Assembly (NCBI GenBank): GCA_021604565.1
Contig: BQJF01000037.1
Span: forward strand, 1 to 40,607
Direction of reading: 5' to 3'
Source: Minwuia thermotolerans
GTDB lineage: Bacteria > Pseudomonadota > Alphaproteobacteria > Minwuiales > Minwuiaceae
DNA length: 40,607 nt
In this document: positions 25,382 through 34,641 of the stretch, one piece after another
Layout: every line of letters begins with the position of its first letter
Position numbering within the stretch: position 1 is the first letter of the stretch
Notes under the pieces: model-generated
Database searches by the model: none
Seen by the model: the letters and a program-made list of their open reading frames with translations, nothing else
What the model was told of the DNA's origin: nothing
Program-made: the position numbers and the translations under genes

Positions 25382-26232
25382 GGCTCTTCTGCTTCGGATA
25401 TGGCTTCTCGGCCAGCACACTGGCGCCACAGTTGCGCCAGCGCGGTTTCTCGATCGCGGCGACCGAGCGGTCGGCGGGGTCCCTGCCCGGCGATGTGTCA
25501 GGGGTGGCATTCGATGCCAGTGCGGCGCTTCCCGACGGGGCGCTGGACGGTGTCACCCACATCGTTGCGTCGATCCCCCCCGATGATGAGGGCGATCCGG
25601 TGCTGCGCCACGCGCGCCAACAGATCATCGCCTGTCCAACCTTGCAGTGGGTGGCCTATCTTTCCACCACCGGGGTCTATGGCGACCGGCAGGGCGGCTG
25701 GGTGGACGAGAGCGGTGAACTGAAGCCCGCCGGGCGACGCGGCGAACGGCGGGTGCTGGCGGAGCGGCAATGGCTCGACCTGCAGGATGAAACCGATGCC
25801 GCGGTGCAGATATTCCGCCTCGCCGGGATCTACGGCCCCGGACGCAATGGTTTCAGGGCCCTGCGGGAGGGCACTGCGCGGCGGGTGATCCGGAACGGTC
25901 AGGTGTTCTCCCGCATCCATGTCGAGGATATTGCCCGGACCCTGCTGGCCTCCATCGACCGGCCCCGGCGCGCCGGAATCTACAATGTCTGCGATGACGA
26001 ACCGGCCCCGCCGCAGGATGTGGTGGAATTCGCAGCCAATCTGCTGGACATGCCGGTGCCACCCGACACCCCGTTCGAGGACGCCAACCTGAGCCCGATG
26101 GGCCGCAGTTTCTATGGCGAGAGCAAACGGGTCAGCAATGATCTGATCAAATCGGAACTGGGCGTGAAACTGCAGTACCCGGACTATCGCACCGGTTTGC
26201 GAGCCATTCTGGCGCAGGAACAGGAAGCATGA
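25378..26232 (+). CDS. NAD(P)-binding SDR-type epimerase/reductase-like protein (YeeZ-like)
   Basis: The 284-residue protein is an atypical extended SDR. The N-terminal FGYGFSA (6-12) is a shortened Rossmann glycine motif GxGxxxA-like; STTGVYGD near 95 corresponds to the catalytic Ser/Thr and Tyr region; RLAGIYGPGRN near 146 and HVEDIA near 180 are typical of nucleotide-sugar epimerase relatives and the YeeZ/NAD(P)H-binding group. The usual YxxxK is not obvious (GERRVLAERQW follows instead), so a classical epimerase reaction is uncertain. The ATG overlaps the GT4 stop (ATGA). It ends the rightward operon and converges on tpiA with a 29-base gap and no visible terminator. Confidence 0.8.
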   Translation: MRLFCFGYGFSASTLAPQLRQRGFSIAATERSAGSLPGDVSGVAFDASAALPDGALDGVTHIVASIPPDDEGDPVLRHARQQIIACPTLQWVAYLSTTGVYGDRQGGWVDESGELKPAGRRGERRVLAERQWLDLQDETDAAVQIFRLAGIYGPGRNGFRALREGTARRVIRNGQVFSRIHVEDIARTLLASIDRPRRAGIYNVCDDEPAPPQDVVEFAANLLDMPVPPDTPFEDANLSPMGRSFYGESKRVSNDLIKSELGVKLQYPDYRTGLRAILAQEQEA

Positions 26233-26261
26233 ACCGGACAGGCTGAAGCGGCTGGGCCGAT

Positions 26262-27026
26262 CTATTCCCTGACAGGTGCCGCCGCCGCGATGCCCAGGAA
26301 ATCGGCGGCCTTGAGGCTGGCACCGCCAACCAGGGCACCATCAACGCCATCAAGCCCGAGCAGTTCAGCAGCATTGCCCGGTTTTACCGAGCCGCCATAG
26401 AGGATCCGCAGGGTGTCGATGTCGCCGATCTGCGCCGCCGCCGTCGCGCGGATCGCAGCATGCGCCTCCACGATGTCACCGGTGGACGGGGTCAGGCCGG
26501 TGCCGATGGCCCAGACAGGCTCGTAGGCGATCACCGTGTTCACCATCGTGGCACCGTCCGGAAGCGAACCGCTGACCTGCCGCTCCAGCACCGCCAGGGT
26601 CTCGCCCGCGCGCCGTTCCGCCTCCGTCTCGCCGACGCAGACGATGGCGACCAGACCGGCGCGCAGCGCAGCCTCCGCCTTTGCCTTGACGATGGCATCT
26701 GTTTCCCCGTGATCGGTGCGCCGTTCCGAATGGCCGACGATGACGTGACTGCCGCCCAGATCGGCGATCATCTCCGCTGACACGTCGCCGGTATGCGCGC
26801 CACTGACCTCCGCATGGCAATCCTGCCCCGCGACGGCCACGCGATCCGCGATGCCGCGTTCGAACAACGTGACGCGCAGCGGCGAGATCAGGGTTGCAGG
26901 CGGCGCGATCAGCAGATGCACGTGTGCCGCCACCGCAAGCCCCTCAGCCAGTGCCGTGGCTTCACGCGCAGCATCACCGGCAAGGCCGTTCATCTTCCAG
27001 TTCCCCGCGATCAGCATCTTGCGCAT
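26262..27026 (-). CDS. tpiA: Triosephosphate isomerase
   Basis: The 254-residue glycolytic enzyme interconverts dihydroxyacetone phosphate and glyceraldehyde 3-phosphate as a dimer. Active-site residues are in place: Lys11 in GNWKMN, His99 in VGHSERR and Glu169 in [11 protein letters not shown], and YGGSVKPGN for phosphate binding near the C-terminus. Length is normal. It is divergent from ppiD with a 193-base gap. The ATG at 27026 was used; a second ATG three codons in would remove nothing conserved. Confidence 0.97.
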   Translation of the reverse strand: MRKMLIAGNWKMNGLAGDAAREATALAEGLAVAAHVHLLIAPPATLISPLRVTLFERGIADRVAVAGQDCHAEVSGAHTGDVSAEMIADLGGSHVIVGHSERRTDHGETDAIVKAKAEAALRAGLVAIVCVGETEAERRAGETLAVLERQVSGSLPDGATMVNTVIAYEPVWAIGTGLTPSTGDIVEAHAAIRATAAAQIGDIDTLRILYGGSVKPGNAAELLGLDGVDGALVGGASLKAADFLGIAAAAPVRE

Positions 27027-27179
27027 GTCCTGCCCCCCGTCGATTCAGCCCGTTCACGAACCCCAAGCATCCGCTGTCAGGGCCGCCAAGCCAACTGATT
27101 CGCGCCCCGCGGCTCAAATCCGCCTGATCCCGCCCTGAACCCGCCTTCCGCAGGTTGCGGATGCACCGACTGATGCGTA

Positions 27180-27207
27180 ATGTCCGCCATCCTCAATTCA
27201 CGGACAT
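27180..27207 (+). promoter_or_regulatory. 7-bp inverted repeat ahead of ppiD
   Basis: ATGTCCG (27180-27186) and CGGACAT (27201-27207) are a perfect inverted repeat with a 14-base spacer, ending 12 bases before the ppiD ATG. It could be a 5'-leader hairpin or operator. A weak promoter candidate (TTGCGG at 27155, TAATGT at 27178, 17-base spacer) overlaps it. This is a by-eye observation without further support. Confidence 0.25.
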
Positions 27208-27219
27208 CAGCGGCGGATC

Positions 27220-29124
27220 ATGATCAGCAATCTCGGCAAGGGCGCAGGCAAGTGGGTCGTACGAATCCTGCTGGTCCTGCTCATTCTCAGTTTTGCCTTC
27301 TGGGGGATCAACGACTACATCACCGGCCCGACCAATCCGCCGGTGGCTGACGTCGGCGGCGAAGTGATCGACGCCAGCACCTTCGCGAACGAGGCGAGTC
27401 GTCGCCTGCGCCTGTTGCAGCAACAGCAGAACATGGTGCTGCAGCCGCGCGAGGCGCTTGCATTCGGCATCTATGACCAGGTGCTGTCATCGCTGATCGA
27501 CCGCCGGACGCTGAACATGCGGGCGACGGAGCTCGGCCTCGCCGTGCCGGACACCTCCGTCAGTGCAGCGGCCCACGCCAACCCGAACTTCCAGAACCAG
27601 CTTGGCCAGTACGACCCGGTCCGGTTCGAACAGGTGATCCGCCAGCTTGGCTATCGCTCCCCCAACGCCTTCGCAGAGGACCTGCGTGGCGACCTGATCC
27701 GTCGCCAGATACAGGCGTCCGTCACCGCCGGACTGGATGTGGGTGTCAACGCCTTCGCCAAGGCCCTGTTTTCGTTCCAGAACGAGGCTCGGAACATCCG
27801 CTTCATCTCCGTGCCGAACGACCGGCTGGCCGATACGGCACCGCCGAGCGAGAACGATCTGACGACCTATCACGAAGCCCATCCGGAGCTGTTCTCCACC
27901 CCGGAACGCCGCCGCATCCTGCTGATCGACCTGTCCCCCGAAACCATCGCCCCCGATATTGCCGTCAGTGATGCGGAGGTCGAGCAGGCCTATCAGGATC
28001 AGCTCGCCAGCTTCACCGTTGCGGCTTCGCGCACGGCCGATCAGGCGATCTTCGCGGACGAGGATGGCGCCAACGCCGCGCTTGCCAGCGTGAACGAGGG
28101 CCTGTCCTTTGCCGCCGCCGTGGAAAAGCAGAATGGCAACGCACCGACGAGCCTGGGCACCGTGCGCCCCGGCGACGTGCCGGGTGATCTGGGCGAGGCC
28201 GTGTTCAACGCCGAGGTCGGCGAGGTTGCCGGACCGGTACAGACCGCCTTTGGCTGGCATCTGGTGCAGGTCACCGACGTGACGGAGGCGACCACGCGAC
28301 CGCTGTCTGAGGTGCGCGAGGAACTGCTGAACGCCATACGGATCGAGCATGCGCTGGAACGCGTGATTGATCTTGGGAACCAGGTCGAGGATGAGCTGGC
28401 AGGCGGCAACCGGCTGCGTGCCGTCGGTGATGCGGTTGGCATCGCGGTGCGGGAGATCGGTCCCGTTGACCGCAACGGTGTCGACATGGACGGCACGGAA
28501 CTGGACGCACCGCTGCCGCCGCAGGCCCTCGGGTCAGCCTTCGCGCTGGGACAGGACGAAGATCTGGAACTGCAGGAAACCAGCGATGGCGGCTACTTCG
28601 TTGTCGAGGTCGTGGAGGTCATCGAACCGGAACTGCGTCCCTTCGCCGATGTGAAGACGGAGGTGACAGCCGCATGGCGAGCCGAGAATCTGGCGAAGGC
28701 TGCTGGTGAGGTCCGCAACAAGCTGCTGGAGCGCCTGCAGGCCGGCACCACGCTTGACGGGCTGGCCGGGGAACTCGACGTCACGGTACAGGCCGCAGAT
28801 GCGATAACCCGTCAGGGTGGCGCACCGGAACTGGCGGGCACCCTGCGCACGATCGTCTTCTCTGCGCAGGCCGGAGACCATGCGGGTGGGGAGCACGCCA
28901 GCGAACCCGCCCAGGTCCTGGCCGAGGTTGTGGAGATCATCGAGGCCAATCCGCTCGAGAGCGCGGGACAGATTGCGGCGCTGGAAGCCGCCATCGGTGA
29001 ATCCATGGCCGAGGATGCCTTCGCCACCTATCAGCAGCAGTTGCGGGACGAGTTCGGCGTCGGCGTCAATCGTCAGGCCATGATCCAGGCCATCGACCCG
29101 GCCCTGCTGCGCGAAATCGAGTAG
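27220..29124 (+). CDS. ppiD: Membrane-anchored periplasmic peptidyl-prolyl isomerase, PpiD/SurA-like
   Basis: The 634-residue protein has one N-terminal membrane helix (about 13-32: VVRILLVLLILSFAFWGI) and a large periplasmic part. Residues 40-170 form the SurA-type N-terminal chaperone region; a parvulin-like domain covers about 265-360, including LGTVRPGDVPGDLGEAVF and GPVQTAFGWHLVQV. A C-terminal SurA-like helical region closes it. The protein assists folding of envelope proteins near the Sec translocon. The ATG at 27220 is the first in frame at the membrane helix; length about 630 is normal for PpiD. It is followed by trpE after 44 bases on the same strand, a neighbour pair seen in many alphaproteobacteria. 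Confidence 0.93.
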   Translation: MISNLGKGAGKWVVRILLVLLILSFAFWGINDYITGPTNPPVADVGGEVIDASTFANEASRRLRLLQQQQNMVLQPREALAFGIYDQVLSSLIDRRTLNMRATELGLAVPDTSVSAAAHANPNFQNQLGQYDPVRFEQVIRQLGYRSPNAFAEDLRGDLIRRQIQASVTAGLDVGVNAFAKALFSFQNEARNIRFISVPNDRLADTAPPSENDLTTYHEAHPELFSTPERRRILLIDLSPETIAPDIAVSDAEVEQAYQDQLASFTVAASRTADQAIFADEDGANAALASVNEGLSFAAAVEKQNGNAPTSLGTVRPGDVPGDLGEAVFNAEVGEVAGPVQTAFGWHLVQVTDVTEATTRPLSEVREELLNAIRIEHALERVIDLGNQVEDELAGGNRLRAVGDAVGIAVREIGPVDRNGVDMDGTELDAPLPPQALGSAFALGQDEDLELQETSDGGYFVVEVVEVIEPELRPFADVKTEVTAAWRAENLAKAAGEVRNKLLERLQAGTTLDGLAGELDVTVQAADAITRQGGAPELAGTLRTIVFSAQAGDHAGGEHASEPAQVLAEVVEIIEANPLESAGQIAALEAAIGESMAEDAFATYQQQLRDEFGVGVNRQAMIQAIDPALLREIE

Positions 29125-29168
29125 TGGTCGCGGCCAACCGGCCGGACCCGATCAGGAGAGCCTGAGCC

Positions 29169-30692
29169 ATGGCCTTCACACCAAGCGCGGATGATTTTGC
29201 CACCCGGTATGATGCGGGTGAGGGCCAGGTGGTCTGGACCGAGATCGTCGCCGACCTGGAAACCCCGGTTTCCGCCTTCATGAAGCTGGCGGACGGTCGC
29301 CCGAACGTCTTCCTGCTGGAGTCAGTGGAGGGCGGGGCCGTGCGCGGTCGCTATTCCTTCATCGGCATGAAGCCGGACCTGATCTGGCGTGCGCATGGCA
29401 ATAGTGCCGAAATCAACCGCTCCGCCCGTTTCGACCCGGACGCGTTCGAACCCTGTGCCGAACCGACGCTGGAGAGCTTCCGCAAGCTGGTGGCGGAGAT
29501 GCACATCGACATGCCGCACCAGTTGCCGCCCATGTCGGCGGGGCTGTTCGGCTACATGGCCTATGACACCGTCAAGCTGATGGAACGGCTGCCCGCCGCC
29601 AACCGCGACGTGCTGGGCGTGCCGGACGCGCTCTACGTGCGCCCGACGGTCATCGCCATCTTCGATTCCGTGCGCGACATGGTCAGCATCGTGACACCGG
29701 TCTGGCCACAGCCCGGCGTCGGCGCCCGCCAGGCCTACAACCGAGCCTGCGAACGGCTGGCGGACACGGTGGCCGATTTCGAGCGCGCCCTGCCCTACAG
29801 CCGCAGCGGCGTGGACAATCTGGCAAGCCTGCCGGAGCCGAAGTCCAACATGACCCGGCCCGAATATTACGCGATGGTGGAGAAGGCGAAGGAATACATC
29901 CGCGCCGGCGACATCTTCCAGGTGGTGCCATCACAGCGCTTCGAGGTGCCTTTCGAACTGCCGCCCTTCGCGCTCTACCGCGCCCTGCGTCGGACCAATC
30001 CCTCGCCCTTCCTGTACTACCTGAATTTCGGCGATTTCTCCGTCGTCGGGTCCAGCCCGGAGATCCTGGTGCGCGTTCGTGATGGCCAGGTGACCGTCCG
30101 CCCGCTCGCCGGAACCCGTCCGCGTGGCGCGACCCCGGCGGAGGATCAGGCGCTGGAGAAGGAACTGCTGGCCGATCCGAAGGAACTGGCCGAACACCTG
30201 ATGCTGCTCGACCTGGGCCGCAACGACGTGGGCCGTGTGGCGAAGATCGGCACCGTGAAGGTGACCGAGGAATTCGCCATCGAGCGCTACAGCCAGGTCA
30301 TGCACATCGTCTCCAACGTCGAGGGCGAGATGGACCCGGCGCATGATGCGCTGGACGCCCTGATCGGTGGCTTTCCGGCGGGCACGGTCAGCGGTGCGCC
30401 GAAGATCCGCGCCATGGAGATCATCGACGAGCTGGAGAGCGACAAGCGCCACCTCTATGCGGGCGGCATCGGTTACTTCTCCGCCAGCGGCGCCATGGAC
30501 ACGGCCATCGTGCTGCGCACCGCCGTCGTCAAGGACGGGGTGATGCATGTGCAGGCCGGCGGCGGCGTGGTCGCCGACAGTGACCCGGAGGCCGAGTATC
30601 AGGAGACGGTGAACAAGGCCAAGGCCCTGATGCGCGCAGCGGAGGAAGCCGTCCGCTTCGCCCAGAGCGGTGGCGTCAACGCCCCGCGCTGA
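29169..30692 (+). CDS. trpE: Anthranilate synthase component I
   Basis: The 507-residue enzyme converts chorismate and ammonia (from TrpG) to anthranilate, the first committed tryptophan step. The N-terminal regulatory domain has LLES near 55, part of the site for tryptophan feedback binding. The chorismate domain shows DIFQVVPSQR near 249, RPLAGTRPRG near 315, LDLGRNDVGRV near 348 and a GTVSGAPK/RAMEIIDELE segment near 407. AGGAGA lies about nine bases before the ATG. No Trp-rich leader peptide is seen in the 44 bases after ppiD, so attenuation seems absent here. Its last 17 bases overlap the 3' end of an antisense gene that separates it from trpG. Confidence 0.97.
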   Translation: MAFTPSADDFATRYDAGEGQVVWTEIVADLETPVSAFMKLADGRPNVFLLESVEGGAVRGRYSFIGMKPDLIWRAHGNSAEINRSARFDPDAFEPCAEPTLESFRKLVAEMHIDMPHQLPPMSAGLFGYMAYDTVKLMERLPAANRDVLGVPDALYVRPTVIAIFDSVRDMVSIVTPVWPQPGVGARQAYNRACERLADTVADFERALPYSRSGVDNLASLPEPKSNMTRPEYYAMVEKAKEYIRAGDIFQVVPSQRFEVPFELPPFALYRALRRTNPSPFLYYLNFGDFSVVGSSPEILVRVRDGQVTVRPLAGTRPRGATPAEDQALEKELLADPKELAEHLMLLDLGRNDVGRVAKIGTVKVTEEFAIERYSQVMHIVSNVEGEMDPAHDALDALIGGFPAGTVSGAPKIRAMEIIDELESDKRHLYAGGIGYFSASGAMDTAIVLRTAVVKDGVMHVQAGGGVVADSDPEAEYQETVNKAKALMRAAEEAVRFAQSGGVNAPR

Positions 30693-31596
30693 CCGGAATC
30701 AAATCTGAAAGCCGGGCCAGCCGGAATTGCGTGCGGTCCAAGGTCGCCACGAACCGTTCCAGCGCCTCCAGCGTCCGCCGGTGCGGATGACCTATGGCTA
30801 CGACCTGCCCGGTGGCTGACGCGATCTCCAGCGTGCGCTGCAACTGCGCCTCCGCCATCGCGCCTGTCCCGTCAGGGTCCAGAAACACGTCACGTGACAG
30901 CGTCGCCAATCCGGCCTGCTCTGCCGCCACCGCTGCGGCAGTTTCCGCCGTGGTCCGGGAATCGAGGAAGAACAGCCCCCGCCCTGCCAGCCGCGCCATG
31001 ATCCGGTCCATTGCGTCCCGGTCCGCCGTCAGCCGACTGCCCATGTGGTTGTTCAGACCATCCAGCCGGTCGAATTTCGCCAGTGCCGCGTCCAGTCGGG
31101 CAATCTGCTCCCCCGGCGGCTGATCCACCAGCAATGCCCCGGGACCGGGGTCCGCCGGTCCGACCGGTTCCATCGGCATGTGCAGCAGGACAGTGCGCCC
31201 CGACTCACGTGCGCTGTTCGCCAATTCACGCACATTGGCGGCGTAGGGCAGGAAGGCGAAGGTCACGGCGACCGGCAGACCGGAGGCGCGTTCTAGGGCG
31301 GCCCGATCCGGTCCCATGTCGTCCAGCACGATAGCAATGCGCGCGCGGCCGTCGGATTCCTGCGGCAGGACGACTGCGGTCAGTCGCGGGAAGATAGCCA
31401 CCAGCGGGTCCGGTGCCGGGCTGCTGTCCGCCAGTCTGACATCCAGTCTCTGGGCCGGGTGAAGCACCGTCGGCTCCACCACCCTGTCCGGCCAGAACAG
31501 TGTCAGCGCCAGCGCGCCAAGGGCCAGCAGCAGCACGCCAAGCCCCAATCGACGCAACTGTCGCGTCCTTCCACCCCTGCCCTCATGCTGCGACAT
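30676..31596 (-). CDS. Divergent polysaccharide deacetylase family protein
   Basis: The 306-residue protein has an N-terminal membrane anchor (about 15-33) and an extracytoplasmic domain of the divergent polysaccharide deacetylase family (PF04748 type). Motifs seen are IAIVLDDMG near 86, VLLHMPMEP near 134, NNHMGSRLT near 179, LFFLDSRTT near 206 and IGHPHRRT near 268, matching the family's Asp, His and Asp positions. Family members often lie near EnvC-type murein hydrolase activators; the substrate is unproved. It is on the minus strand inserted between trpE and trpG, overlapping trpE by 17 bases at the 3' end, and its 5' end is 98 bases from trpG, so the two divergent genes share a promoter region. 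Confidence 0.88.
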   Translation of the reverse strand: MSQHEGRGGRTRQLRRLGLGVLLLALGALALTLFWPDRVVEPTVLHPAQRLDVRLADSSPAPDPLVAIFPRLTAVVLPQESDGRARIAIVLDDMGPDRAALERASGLPVAVTFAFLPYAANVRELANSARESGRTVLLHMPMEPVGPADPGPGALLVDQPPGEQIARLDAALAKFDRLDGLNNHMGSRLTADRDAMDRIMARLAGRGLFFLDSRTTAETAAAVAAEQAGLATLSRDVFLDPDGTGAMAEAQLQRTLEIASATGQVVAIGHPHRRTLEALERFVATLDRTQFRLARLSDLIPVSAGR

Positions 31597-31694
31597 GCTT
31601 GACGCCCCGCGTTCGCACTGTTTTCTTGACGCCGCCCTGACGGTGCGGCGGAATTCGGCGCGCCCTCCGGCGCTGTTCGCCTGGGACTGACACC

Positions 31695-32279
31695 ATGATT
31701 CTGCTGATCGATAACTATGACAGTTTCACCTATAACCTCGTTCACTATCTGGGCGAACTGGGTGCCAGGGTCACAGTCTGGCGAAACGACATGATCAGCG
31801 TCGAGGATGCGCTTGCCCTGAAGCCCAAAGCAGTGGTGCTTTCCCCCGGCCCCGGTCGACCGGAGAGTGCCGGCATCTCCCTCGATCTGGTGCGCAATGC
31901 GCCTGCGGACCTGCCTATCCTGGGTGTCTGCCTGGGCCACCAGACCATCGGTCAGGTCTTCGGAGCGGACATCGTTCGTGCCGAGGAACTGATGCATGGC
32001 AAGATGTCACCGGTTCGCCACGCGGGCACAGGTGTGTTCGACGGGCTTCCCGACGGTTTCTCCGCCACGCGCTACCATTCGCTCACCGTCGCGCCGGCCA
32101 GTGTGCCGGACGTCCTGGAGGTCACAGCCCGCACCGAAGATGGCGTGATCATGGGCCTGCAGCATCGGGACCGCCCGGTGCACGGGGTCCAGTTCCACCC
32201 GGAGAGCATTGCTTCGGAGCATGGACATGCCCTGCTCGGCAACTTCCTGAATTCTGCCGGACTGAAGAGGGCAGCCTGA
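31695..32279 (+). CDS. trpG: Anthranilate synthase component II (glutamine amidotransferase)
   Basis: The 194-residue subunit releases ammonia from glutamine and channels it to TrpE. The catalytic triad is visible: nucleophile Cys in GVCLGHQ (about 79), and His and Glu in [10 protein letters not shown] near 171-173. YDSFTYNL near 9 and [11 protein letters not shown] near 52 are typical. It can also pair with PabB for folate synthesis. The TGA stop overlaps the trpD ATG by one base. The upstream gap holds TTGACG twice, but no convincing -10; a 31-codon frame at 31595-31690 contains only one Trp codon and is not a good attenuator leader. Confidence 0.97.
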   Translation: MILLIDNYDSFTYNLVHYLGELGARVTVWRNDMISVEDALALKPKAVVLSPGPGRPESAGISLDLVRNAPADLPILGVCLGHQTIGQVFGADIVRAEELMHGKMSPVRHAGTGVFDGLPDGFSATRYHSLTVAPASVPDVLEVTARTEDGVIMGLQHRDRPVHGVQFHPESIASEHGHALLGNFLNSAGLKRAA

Positions 32280-33316
32280 TGACCAACGAGATCGAGACCT
32301 TCAAGGGGCTGATCGGCCGTGTGGCCGAGCGCCAGGAACTTTCCGTCGAGGATGCCCGCACCGCCTTCGACATCATGATGTCGGGCGATGCCACCCCGTC
32401 ACAGATGGGCGCATTCCTGATGGCGCTGCGGGTACGCGGCGAAACGGTCGATGAACTGACCGGTGGCGCCATGGCGATGCGGGCCAAGGCCCAGGGCATT
32501 ACCGCCCCGGCCAACGCCATCGACACCTGCGGCACCGGCGGCGACGCCAAGGGCACCTGGAACGTCTCCACCGCCGTCAGCTTCGTGCTCGCGGCCCACG
32601 ACATTCCGGTGGCCAAGCACGGCAATCGCGCCCTGTCATCCAAGACCGGCGCGGCGGACGTCCTGACCGCACTGGGCGTCAATATCGAATGCCCCTTCCC
32701 GCTGGTGGAGAAGTCGCTCAGGGATGCCTGCATCGGATTCCTGATGGCCCCGCGCCATCATGGTGCCATGCGCCATGTCGGCCCGACCCGGGTGGAACTG
32801 GGCACGCGCACGATCTTCAACCTGCTGGGACCGCTTTCCAACCCGGCGGGCGCAAAGCGCCAGATCATGGGCGTGTTCGCGAAGCAGTGGGTCGAGCCGC
32901 TGGCCCATGTGCAGAACCAGCTCGGCGCGGAACGTGTCTGGGTCATGCATGGCGCGGACGGCATGGACGAACTGACCACCACCGGCGTCACCCATGTGGC
33001 GGAACTGGCGAACGGGCAGGTCCGCACCTTCGACGTCACCCCGGAGGACGCCGGTCTGACCGTCGCGGCGCCGGATGATCTGAAGGGCGGGGAACCGGCC
33101 GAGAACGCGGCAGCCCTGCGCGGTGTGCTGCAGGGGCAGAAGAACGCGTTCCGCGACATCGTGCTGCTGAACGCCGCCGCCGGTCTGATCGTCGCCGAGA
33201 AGACGGAGACCCTGCGCGAAGGTGCCGCCATGGCGGCGGAGGTGCTGGACAATGGCAGGGCGCTGGCCCGGCTGGAGCAGCTTGTCGCCATCTCCAATGA
33301 AACCGGAGGGGCCTGA
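32279..33316 (+). CDS. trpD: Anthranilate phosphoribosyltransferase
   Basis: The 345-residue enzyme transfers phosphoribose from PRPP to anthranilate. The PRPP/Mg motif CGTGGDAKGTWNVST (about 83-97), KHGNRALSSKTGAADVL near 108, and the segment MRHVGPTRVELGTRTIFNLLGPLSNP (about 164-189) are characteristic. Length is normal. It is translationally coupled to trpG by TGATG and followed by trpC after three bases. The protein acts as a cytoplasmic homodimer. Confidence 0.97.
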   Translation: MTNEIETFKGLIGRVAERQELSVEDARTAFDIMMSGDATPSQMGAFLMALRVRGETVDELTGGAMAMRAKAQGITAPANAIDTCGTGGDAKGTWNVSTAVSFVLAAHDIPVAKHGNRALSSKTGAADVLTALGVNIECPFPLVEKSLRDACIGFLMAPRHHGAMRHVGPTRVELGTRTIFNLLGPLSNPAGAKRQIMGVFAKQWVEPLAHVQNQLGAERVWVMHGADGMDELTTTGVTHVAELANGQVRTFDVTPEDAGLTVAAPDDLKGGEPAENAAALRGVLQGQKNAFRDIVLLNAAAGLIVAEKTETLREGAAMAAEVLDNGRALARLEQLVAISNETGGA

Positions 33317-33319
33317 GCC

Positions 33320-34159
33320 ATGGCGACGGATACCGGAACCGGTACGGTTCTCGACCGCATCTGCGCCGACAAGCGGGAGCACATCGCCGCCTGCAAGGCC
33401 GAACGCCCGCTGGCCGCTGTTGAGGCTGCGGCCCGTGCGGCTGATGCGCCAAGGGGCTTCATCGCGGCGCTGGAGCGGGACCAGGCCGCAGGGCGCTACG
33501 GGCTGATCACGGAGATCAAGAAGGCATCGCCGTCGAAGGGGCTGATCCGCGCCGACTTCGACCCACCGTCACTGGCCCGCGCCTATGAGGCGGGTGGCGC
33601 ATCGTGCCTGTCGGTGCTGACCGACATCCCCTACTTCCAGGGGGCGGACGGCTATCTGGTTGCGGCACGGACCGCCGTGTCCCTGCCCGCGCTGCGCAAG
33701 GACTTCATGCTCGACACCTACCAGGTGGCGGAGGCACGGGCGCTCGGCGCCGACTGCATCCTGCTGATCATGGCGGCGCTGTCGGATGACCAGGCGAAGG
33801 AACTGGAGGACGCTGCCATCGGATGGGGCATGGATGTGCTGGTGGAGGTGCATGACATCGGCGAGCTGGAACGGGCCCGCACCCATCTGAAGAGCCGCCT
33901 GATCGGCATCAACAACCGCAACCTCAAGACCCTGGACGTCAGTCTGGAGACCACCATCGAATGCGCCCGTGCGCTGCCTGATGACTGTGTCGCCGTCAGC
34001 GAGAGCGGGCTGAACAGCCGCGCCGATCTGGACCGCATGGCGGAGGCGGGCTGCAAGAGCTTCCTGATCGGCGAGAGTCTGATGCGACAGGATGATGTTT
34101 CTGCCGCCGTTCAGGCGCTGCTGCAGGATCCGGCAGCACCTCTGCAGGCAGCGTCCTGA
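33320..34159 (+). CDS. trpC: Indole-3-glycerol-phosphate synthase
   Basis: The 279-residue TIM-barrel enzyme closes the indole ring of CdRP to give indole-3-glycerol phosphate. [10 protein letters not shown] near 65 (catalytic Glu and Lys), [12 protein letters not shown] near 122, INNRNLKTL near 196, SESGL near 226 and GESLMR near 253 match conserved sites. It is not fused to TrpF, in contrast to enterobacteria. It starts three bases after trpD and ends two bases before moaC, so trpGDC and moaC-moeA form one transcription unit. Confidence 0.97.
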   Translation: MATDTGTGTVLDRICADKREHIAACKAERPLAAVEAAARAADAPRGFIAALERDQAAGRYGLITEIKKASPSKGLIRADFDPPSLARAYEAGGASCLSVLTDIPYFQGADGYLVAARTAVSLPALRKDFMLDTYQVAEARALGADCILLIMAALSDDQAKELEDAAIGWGMDVLVEVHDIGELERARTHLKSRLIGINNRNLKTLDVSLETTIECARALPDDCVAVSESGLNSRADLDRMAEAGCKSFLIGESLMRQDDVSAAVQALLQDPAAPLQAAS

Positions 34160-34161
34160 CC

Positions 34162-34641
34162 ATGTCCGGCTTCACCCATTTCGATGACAAGGGTGCCGCC
34201 CGCATGGTCGACGTCGGGGACAAGGATGAAACCGAGCGCACGGCCACTGCAGAGGCCCGGATCATCATGCAGCCCGAAACCCTGGCGCTGATCCGCGAAG
34301 GCAAGGCCAGGAAGGGCGATGTGCTGGGTGTCGCGCGGCTGGCCGGGATAATGGGGGCTAAGAAGACCCCGGACCTGATCCCGCTCTGCCATCCACTGGC
34401 GCTGACCAACGTGGAACTGGAACTGACCACCGAAGACACCCCCGAACCCGCCGTCGTCATCCGCGCGACCTGCAAGCTGCGTGGCAAGACCGGCGTGGAG
34501 ATGGAGGCACTGACCGCCGCATCCATCGCTGCCCTGACGGTCTACGACATGTGCAAGGCCGTGGACCGGGGCATGGAGATCCGGAACGTGCGGCTGCTGT
34601 TCAAGGACGGTGGCAAGTCCGGGCGTTACGCAGCACCATGA
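34162..34641 (+). CDS. moaC: Cyclic pyranopterin monophosphate synthase
   Basis: The 159-residue protein catalyses, with MoaA, the formation of cyclic pyranopterin monophosphate, the first stage of molybdenum cofactor synthesis. The conserved [13 protein letters not shown] (about 68-80, with catalytic-site Lys and His) and [13 protein letters not shown] (about 131-143, with Asp and Lys) are seen. [15 protein letters not shown] at the N-terminus is typical. Length is normal; hexamer in the family. Its stop overlaps the moeA start by four bases (ATGA). Confidence 0.97.
   Translation: MSGFTHFDDKGAARMVDVGDKDETERTATAEARIIMQPETLALIREGKARKGDVLGVARLAGIMGAKKTPDLIPLCHPLALTNVELELTTEDTPEPAVVIRATCKLRGKTGVEMEALTAASIAALTVYDMCKAVDRGMEIRNVRLLFKDGGKSGRYAAP

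Noticed and set aside
31595..31690. 31-codon frame before trpG as a possible Trp attenuator leader
   Set aside because: It has only one Trp codon (just before the stop) and no clear pair of alternative hairpins with a U-tract; it also overlaps the start of the divergent gene.
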